This document shows, in pieces, positions 6,408 through 10,664 of a stretch of DNA of 10,664 nt. Position numbers and translations under genes: made by a program. The DNA comes from Acetobacteraceae bacterium (GTDB lineage: Bacteria; Pseudomonadota; Alphaproteobacteria; Acetobacterales; Acetobacteraceae): assembly GCA_947478535.1 (NCBI GenBank), contig CANJXD010000162.1, positions 1 to 10,664 on the forward strand, written 5' to 3'. Every line of letters begins with the position of its first letter. Position 1 is the stretch's first letter. The notes beneath the pieces were generated by a model. The model was not told where the DNA came from. It searched no databases and saw only the letters and a program-made list of their open reading frames with translations.

Positions 6408-7538
6408 ATGCGCGCAGATGCCGAGAAGCTGAAATTCGATATCGCGGAGAGCATCGTGCTTCTCCGCGCCCATCTCGATTGGGAGGCCGCCGTGGTGCGG
6501 CTGGAGGAGCTGAACGCCCGCGCGGAAGACCCCTCGCTTTGGAACAAGGCGGACGAGGCGCAGATCGTCATGCGGGAACGCAACCGCATCGCCGCCCAGG
6601 TCGAAGGCGTGCTGAGGCTGGAACGCGATGTCGCGGACGCGCTTGAGCTGATCGAGATGGCGGAGGCGGAAGGCGATGCCGGCATGGCCGATGCCGCCGT
6701 GGCCGACATGCAGGGCTATGCCGCCGAGGCCAAGCAGCGGGAAATCGAGAGCCTGCTGTCCGGGGAGGCCGATCCGAACGACGCCTACCTCGAGGTCAAT
6801 GCCGGGGCCGGCGGCACGGAAGCCCAGGATTGGGCGGAGATGCTGCTGCGGATGTACACCCGCTGGGCCGAACGCCGCGGCTACAAGGTGACGATCACGG
6901 AGCAGTCGGAAGGTGAGCAGGCCGGCATCAAATCCGCCACCATCCAGGTCACCGGTACCAACGCCTTCGGCTGGCTGAAGACGGAAACCGGCGTGCACCG
7001 CCTGGTTCGCATCAGCCCCTTCGATGCGGCGGCGCGCCGGCAGACCAGCTTCGCCAGCATCTATGTCTATCCGGTGATCGACGATCGCATCGAGATCGAG
7101 ATCAACCCGGCCGACATCAAGACCGATACCTTCCGCGCCTCCGGCGCCGGCGGGCAGCACGTGAACAAGACCGAATCGGGGGTGCGCTTCACCCATCTCC
7201 CGACCGGCGTCGTCGCCGCATCCACCCAGGATCGCAGCCAGCATCGCAACCGCGTCATCGCCATGGATATGCTGAAGGCCCGGCTCTATGAGCTGGAACT
7301 CCGCAAGCGCGAGGCGCTGAGCGCGAATATCGAGGCCGGCAAGACCGATATCGGCTGGGGCCACCAGATCCGCAGCTACGTCCTGCAACCCTACCAGATG
7401 GTGAAGGATTTGCGGACGGGGGTGGAGAAGGGTAATCCGGATGCCGTGCTGGATGGCGAGATCGACGAATTCATGGCCGCGGCGCTGGCCCAGCGCGTCG
7501 GCACCACACGCTCCGAAGCCAGCGCCAAGGCGGGGTGA
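6408..7538 (+). CDS. prfB: Peptide chain release factor 2
   Basis: RF2 recognises UGA and UAA in the ribosomal A site and triggers peptide release. The 376-residue product has the N-terminal helical domain (1-110), the stop-codon tripeptide SPF (203-205) inside RISPFDAAARRQTSF, and the peptidyl-transferase loop GAGGQHVNK with GGQ at 248-250. The glutamine is the residue methylated by PrmC in other bacteria. The frame is continuous. Residues 20-25 (RAHLDW, 6465-6482) align with the E. coli programmed frameshift site, but there is no in-frame TGA and no slippery CTTTGA, so RF2 is not autoregulated by frameshifting here. The start is 6 bases after the PBP1A stop with no strong Shine-Dalgarno sequence, suggesting coupling. 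Confidence 0.98.
   Translation: MRADAEKLKFDIAESIVLLRAHLDWEAAVVRLEELNARAEDPSLWNKADEAQIVMRERNRIAAQVEGVLRLERDVADALELIEMAEAEGDAGMADAAVADMQGYAAEAKQREIESLLSGEADPNDAYLEVNAGAGGTEAQDWAEMLLRMYTRWAERRGYKVTITEQSEGEQAGIKSATIQVTGTNAFGWLKTETGVHRLVRISPFDAAARRQTSFASIYVYPVIDDRIEIEINPADIKTDTFRASGAGGQHVNKTESGVRFTHLPTGVVAASTQDRSQHRNRVIAMDMLKARLYELELRKREALSANIEAGKTDIGWGHQIRSYVLQPYQMVKDLRTGVEKGNPDAVLDGEIDEFMAAALAQRVGTTRSEASAKAG
6443..6468 (+). other. Strong hairpin inside the early prfB coding region
   Basis: CGCGGAGA (6443-6450) pairs perfectly with TCTCCGCG (6461-6468). Inside it GCA (6451-6453) pairs with TGC (6457-6459) around a 3-base loop with one bulged T. It covers codons 12-21, just before the place where other RF2 genes carry the frameshift site. 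It could be a by-product of the amino acid sequence. Confidence 0.4.
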
Positions 7539-7544
7539 GGGGGC

Positions 7545-8210
7545 GTGACCGCCGTGCCTGACGCTGCCGGCCTGATCGCGGCGGCGCAGGCGCTGGATGC
7601 GGCGGGGTTCATGCCGCAGAAATCGGGCAACCTGTCGCTCCGCACGGCGCGCGGCTTTCTCATCACGCCATCGGGCCTTCCCTATGCGGCGCTGACACCG
7701 GGGGATCTGGTGGAATGCGGCGTCGATGGCGTATCGCTCGGCCCAAGGCGGGGCGAGGTGCGGCCTTCCTCCGAATGGCGGCTGCATGCGGCGATCTATC
7801 GCGCGCGGGCGGATGCTGGGGCGGTGGTGCACACGCACAGCCCGATGGCCACGGCGCTTGCCTGCGCCCGCCACGCCATCCCGCCGCTGCACTACATGAT
7901 CACGCTGGCGGGGGAGGGCGGCGCGCGCGGCATCCCCTGTGCGCCCCATGCGACCTTCGGGACGGAGGCGTTGGCCGAAGCGGTGGTCGCGAGCCTCGGC
8001 GCCGGGCTGCGCGCCACGCTGCTCGCCAATCATGGCGTGGTGGCACTGGGGGCGACGCTGGCCGGTGCCGTGGCGCTGGCGCGGGAGGTGGAGAACCTCG
8101 CTACCCAGTATCTTGCGCTGCGGGCGGCGGGCCTCGCGCCGGTGCTGCTCTCGCCGGAGGAATTGGCGGAGGCCGCGGCGATGCTGGGCGATTACGGGCG
8201 GCCGGTGTGA
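7545..8210 (+). CDS. Class II aldolase/adducin-family protein (FucA-like)
   Basis: The 221-residue protein fits the zinc-dependent class II aldolase fold of L-fuculose-1-phosphate aldolase, ribulose-phosphate 4-epimerase and related enzymes. Visible motifs are SGNLSLR (27-33, phosphate/substrate loop), TPSGLPY (41-47), SSEWRLH with acid/base E77, VVHTHSP with zinc ligands H96 and H98, and ANHGVV with H163. This matches the E73/H92/H94/H155 pattern of E. coli FucA. All catalytic residues are present, so it should be active, but the substrate cannot be named. GTG 7545 follows the prfB stop by 6 bases and has GGTGAGG just upstream; GTG 7554 is an alternative. The stop overlaps the start of the phosphatase gene by 4 bases, which points to coupled translation. 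Confidence 0.88.
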   Translation: MTAVPDAAGLIAAAQALDAAGFMPQKSGNLSLRTARGFLITPSGLPYAALTPGDLVECGVDGVSLGPRRGEVRPSSEWRLHAAIYRARADAGAVVHTHSPMATALACARHAIPPLHYMITLAGEGGARGIPCAPHATFGTEALAEAVVASLGAGLRATLLANHGVVALGATLAGAVALAREVENLATQYLALRAAGLAPVLLSPEELAEAAAMLGDYGRPV

Positions 8211-8923
8211 GGCTGGATTGGCAGGCGGCGCCGGCGGTGCTGGCGCCGGGGACGCGGCTCTACGCCATTGGCGATATCCACGGCTGCGCGGCGCGGCTGC
8301 GGGAATTGCATGCGATGGTCGCGTCGGACCTCGCCGCACGCCCGATCGCGCGGGCCGTCCTGGTGCATCTCGGCGACTCCGTGGACAAGGGCGGCGACCC
8401 CCGCGGCGTGCTCGATGCGCTGCTGGCGCTGGAAATGCCCGGCGCCGAGGTGGTGAACCTGCGCGGCAATCACGAGGCGCTGATGCGCGATGCCCTGGAT
8501 GGGGTGCCGGGGGCGGCGGCGGATTGGCTGTGGTGCGGCGGGGAACACACTCTGGTGAGCTACGGCACCAACGGCAAGGCCGGGCGCGAGGCCTGGGCCG
8601 CCGCCATCCCGCCCACGCATCTGGCCCTGCTGCGCGATGGCCTGGCCCTGCACCATCGGGAGGGACCCTACCTCTGCGTCCATGCCGGCATCCGCCCCGG
8701 CGTGGCGCTGCCCGCGCAAAGCGAGGACGACCTGCTGACCATCCGCGGTGACTTCCTGCACGCGACCATGATGCATGAGGCGGTGGTCGTGCATGGCCAC
8801 ACGGCGCGACTGGCGCCGGAGGTGAAGCCGAACCGCGTGAACCTCGACACCGCCGCCTTCTGTGGCGGCGCGCTGACCTGCGGCGTCTTCGAGGCGGACC
8901 GCCTGGCGTTTCTCACGGCTTGA
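8207..8923 (+). CDS. PPP-family metallophosphatase (serine/threonine phosphatase-like)
   Basis: The 238-residue protein carries the two-metal PPP phosphatase motifs in order: GDIHG (22-26), GDSVDKG (56-62), RGNHE (86-90), a histidine in CVHAGI (H159) and VHGHT (195-199). Family members dephosphorylate proteins or hydrolyse nucleotides such as Ap4A; which applies is not visible. The GDxVDRG arginine, which contacts phosphate in characterised enzymes, is Lys61 here, an atypical but conservative change. The start is GTG 8207, whose GTGA overlaps the aldolase stop. No better ATG exists before the first motif, and the frame's upstream extension lies wholly inside the aldolase gene, so it is not real. 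There is no signal peptide, so the protein is probably cytoplasmic. A hairpin terminator follows 7 bases after the stop. Confidence 0.88.
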   Translation: MRLDWQAAPAVLAPGTRLYAIGDIHGCAARLRELHAMVASDLAARPIARAVLVHLGDSVDKGGDPRGVLDALLALEMPGAEVVNLRGNHEALMRDALDGVPGAAADWLWCGGEHTLVSYGTNGKAGREAWAAAIPPTHLALLRDGLALHHREGPYLCVHAGIRPGVALPAQSEDDLLTIRGDFLHATMMHEAVVVHGHTARLAPEVKPNRVNLDTAAFCGGALTCGVFEADRLAFLTA

Positions 8924-8930
8924 ATACAGC

Positions 8931-8962
8931 GAAGGCCCGGCGGATCGCTCCGCCGGGCCTTC
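8931..8962. terminator. Convergent hairpin terminator
   Basis: A perfect 14-bp stem (8931-8944 with 8949-8962) has a 4-base loop TCGC. It lies 7 bases after the phosphatase stop and, read on the other strand, downstream of the 9005-9070 frame. Neither side has a strong T-run. Its position between convergent genes makes a two-way terminator likely. Confidence 0.75.
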
Positions 8963-9004
8963 CATTGCTGCCGGCTGACCGGCTGCGGTGGTCTGGGGAC
9001 TCGC

Positions 9005-9070
9005 TTACGCGATGGCGCCGGCGATGATCCAGAACGCAGTCACGGTGTTCGCCTTGGGGCAATGAGACAC
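9005..9070 (-). CDS. Candidate 21-residue small protein with very strong Shine-Dalgarno
   Basis: GTG at 9068-9070 opens a 21-codon frame ending in TAA. The product has a short polar start with one cysteine (C4) and two lysine/asparagine-containing positions, then a hydrophobic tail TAFWIIAGAIA. That tail is barely long enough to enter a membrane. The case for translation is the upstream AAAGGAGGTGATCCA, with GGAGG 7 bases before the GTG, which is ideal spacing. The gene lies 81 bases downstream of the acyl-CoA synthetase on the same strand and before a hairpin terminator. I recognise no family. It could be a small membrane protein, a leader peptide, or non-coding RNA that only mimics a ribosome site. 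Confidence 0.5.
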   Translation of the reverse strand: MSHCPKANTVTAFWIIAGAIA

Positions 9071-9108
9071 TGGATCACCTCCTTTCGGTTGTTGCTGACG
9101 AAAGGGAG
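9071..9108 (-). promoter_or_regulatory. Extended Shine-Dalgarno sequence inside a hairpin
   Basis: On the minus strand 9071-9085 reads AAAGGAGGTGATCCA, complementary over its full 15 bases to the typical 3' tail of 16S rRNA. The GGAG core (9079-9082) and following bases to 9087 can pair with 9099-9108: CTCC with GGAG, one bulged base at 9104, and TTTCG with CGAAA, closing an 11-base loop (9088-9098). The leader could thus switch between ribosome-bound and folded states. The pairing is seen in the sequence; regulation is inference. Confidence 0.5.
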
Positions 9109-9151
9109 CATGGCGGATTGGCAGGGCGCGCCGCAAGGAGAGATTCGGGGG

Positions 9152-10664
9152 CTACTCCCTCGCCTTCGCCCGCAGCATGTGCTTCTGGATCTTGCCTGTG
9201 CTCGTCTTCGGCAACTCGCAAAACACCACATGGCGCGGCACCTTGTAGCCAGCCATGCGGTCCTTGCACCAGGCGATCAATTCCTCCGCCGTCGCGCTCA
9301 TCCCCGGGCGGAGTTCGATGAAGGCGCAGGGTGTCTCGCCCCATTTCTCGTCGGGCCTGGCGACCACGGCGGCCACCGCCACGGCGGAGTGCTTGTAGAG
9401 CGCATCCTCGACCTCGATGGAGGAGATGTTCTCGCCGCCCGAGATGATGATGTCCTTCGAGCGGTCCTTCAACTGGATGTAGCCATCCGCATAGGTCACG
9501 GCGAGGTCGCCGGTATGGAACCACCCGCCGGCAAAGGCCTTGGCGGTGGCCTCCGCATCCTTGAGGTAGCCCTTCATCACGACATTGCCCTGCATCATCA
9601 CCTCGCCCATCGAGGCGCCATCGGCGGGCAGGGGCGCCATCGTCTCGGGGTCCATGACGCAGAGGCCTTCGAGGGCGAGGTAGCGCACGCCCTGGCGGGC
9701 CATCAGCGCGGCCTGTTCGCCGGCGGGCTTCGCGTTCCAGTCGCTGTTCCACTCATTCACCACGGAGGGCCCGTAGCATTCGGTCAGTCCATAGACGTGG
9801 CAGACGGCGAAGCCCGCTTCCTTCATCGCGCCCAGCACGGCTTCCGGCGGTGGCGCGCCGGCGACGACGAATTGCACCTGGTGCGGCAGCGCGGTCTTCT
9901 CCGCGACCGGCGTGCCGAGCAGCGTCGCCATGATGATCGGCGCGCCGCACATATGCGTGACACCCTCCGCCGCCATCAGCCGCCACATATCGGCGCCCCG
10001 CACGGCGCGGAGGCAGACATGCGTGCCGGCCGTCGCCGTGATGGTCCAGGGGAAGCACCAGCCGTTGCAGTGGAACATCGGCAGCGTCCAGAGATAGACG
10101 GGATGCTTGCCGAGCCCAGCCGAGAGCACGTTGCCCACCGCCAGCAACTGCGCGCCGCGATGGTGATAGACCACGCCCTTCGGCCGCCCGGTGGTGCCGG
10201 AGGTATAGTTCAGCGAAATCGCGTCCCACTCATCCCCCGGCATCGGCCAGGCGAAGGCCGCGTCGCCGGATGCCAGGAAGACCTCGTAGTCGATCGCGCC
10301 GTCCAGGTGATTGGCGCGCGCGGCCTCGGCGGCCTCCGGGTCATCGACCTCGATCACCAGCGGCTTTGCCTGGCACTGGGTCAGCGCCAGGCGCAGCAGG
10401 GGGACGAATTCGCGGTCCACCACCACCGCCTTCGCCTCCCCATGGTCGAGGCAGTAGGCGATGGTCGCGGCATCCAACCGGGTGTTCAGCGTGTTCAGCA
10501 CGCCGCCCGTCATCGGCACGCCGTAGTGGCATTCCAGCATCTCCGGGATGTTCGGCAGCAGCGTCGCCACGGTGTCGCCCCGCGCGATGCCGCGCTGGCG
10601 CAGCGCATCGGCGAGCTTCACGCAGCGGGCGCGCAATTCCGCGTAGCTGCGGCGCGTCGCGCCA
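9152..10664 (-). CDS. Acyl-CoA synthetase (AMP-forming), N-terminus cut by right edge
   Basis: This ANL-superfamily enzyme activates a carboxylic acid with ATP to an acyl-adenylate and transfers it to coenzyme A. In the 503 residues present, the P-loop YTSGTTGRPKGV lies at 10172-10207, the adenine/acyl motif YGLTECYGP at 9767-9793, HTGD at 9506-9517, the hinge segment DRSKDIIISGGENIS just after it, and the C-terminal catalytic lysine (STGKIQK) at 9191-9193. The segment VYLWTLPMFHCNGW and overall layout resemble bacterial DmdB-like ligases and the plant AAE/BZO1 group, typically about 540 residues, so perhaps 40 residues are missing. The frame is open to the edge (ATRRSYAEL precedes the first possible internal start). 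The substrate, short/medium-chain or methylthiopropionate-like, is not determinable. Confidence 0.93.
   Translation of the reverse strand, partial: GATRRSYAELRARCVKLADALRQRGIARGDTVATLLPNIPEMLECHYGVPMTGGVLNTLNTRLDAATIAYCLDHGEAKAVVVDREFVPLLRLALTQCQAKPLVIEVDDPEAAEAARANHLDGAIDYEVFLASGDAAFAWPMPGDEWDAISLNYTSGTTGRPKGVVYHHRGAQLLAVGNVLSAGLGKHPVYLWTLPMFHCNGWCFPWTITATAGTHVCLRAVRGADMWRLMAAEGVTHMCGAPIIMATLLGTPVAEKTALPHQVQFVVAGAPPPEAVLGAMKEAGFAVCHVYGLTECYGPSVVNEWNSDWNAKPAGEQAALMARQGVRYLALEGLCVMDPETMAPLPADGASMGEVMMQGNVVMKGYLKDAEATAKAFAGGWFHTGDLAVTYADGYIQLKDRSKDIIISGGENISSIEVEDALYKHSAVAVAAVVARPDEKWGETPCAFIELRPGMSATAEELIAWCKDRMAGYKVPRHVVFCELPKTSTGKIQKHMLRAKARE

Larger units (their letters stand above)
8963..9151. 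other. Short gap between convergent genes
   Basis: This gap holds a small hairpin GCCGG-CTGA-CCGGC (8970-8983), the 9005-9070 small frame and its leader. A second short frame (9040-9111, minus strand, 23 codons from ATG) overlaps the leader and the beginning of the small frame. It has no visible ribosome site. I see no promoter in 9112-9151, so transcription may come through from the acyl-CoA synthetase gene. Confidence 0.5.

Noticed and set aside
7715..8206. Upstream extension of the phosphatase frame
   Set aside because: This part lies inside the aldolase gene and gives Gly/Arg-rich sequence without similarity. The phosphatase motifs begin only after GTG 8207.
2412..8339. Single minus-strand open frame of nearly 2000 codons
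   Set aside because: It lies exactly opposite the amidase, PBP1A, prfB, aldolase and most of the phosphatase, all with clear family motifs. Its translation is His/Arg/Gly/Ala-rich without domains. GC-rich codon use removes stops from this antisense frame.
9071..9086. Fragment of the 3' end of a 16S rRNA gene on the plus strand
   Set aside because: TGGATCACCTCCTTTC matches the 16S tail, but the flanking bases do not match on either side and no tRNA or 23S sequence follows. A long Shine-Dalgarno on the minus strand explains it better.

Overview
The window is GC-rich DNA, by eye well above 60% GC. Every recognisable gene looks like ordinary chromosomal housekeeping of an alphaproteobacterium. 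The RNase E with a long acidic insertion, the order rne / amidase / PBP1A / prfB and the base composition best fit a Rhodospirillales or Acetobacteraceae-type organism such as the Roseomonas group. That placement is inference. I see no insertion sequence, phage gene, tRNA, rRNA gene or CRISPR array.

Layout: (1) 1-1714, minus strand, the amino-terminal 571 codons of RNase E, running off the left edge. (2) 1715-2477, about 760 bases with no convincing protein gene apart from a possible 34-codon leader frame. It is a divergent regulatory region with several inverted repeats that would form the rne leader RNA and the amidase upstream region. (3) 2478-8923, plus strand, a tightly packed run: exported N-acetylmuramoyl-L-alanine amidase, bifunctional penicillin-binding protein 1A, peptide chain release factor 2, a class II aldolase-family protein and a PPP-type metallophosphatase. 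The last three gaps are 6 bases, 6 bases and a 4-base overlap. (4) 8931-8962, a perfect 14-bp hairpin shared as a terminator by both converging strands. (5) 9005-9070, minus strand, a 21-codon frame behind an exceptionally long Shine-Dalgarno sequence that can itself be hidden in a hairpin. (6) 9152-10664, minus strand, an acyl-CoA synthetase lacking its first few dozen residues at the right edge.

How they work together: the amidase and PBP1A remodel and build peptidoglycan, so their adjacency makes sense. RNase E and RF2 act in RNA decay and translation termination. The aldolase-family protein and phosphatase are translationally linked to each other, but their substrates cannot be read from sequence.

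The least explained parts are the tiny frame at 9005-9070 with its ribosome-tail-complementary leader, and the structured rne leader at 1711-1920. I found no obviously new defence or mobile system.
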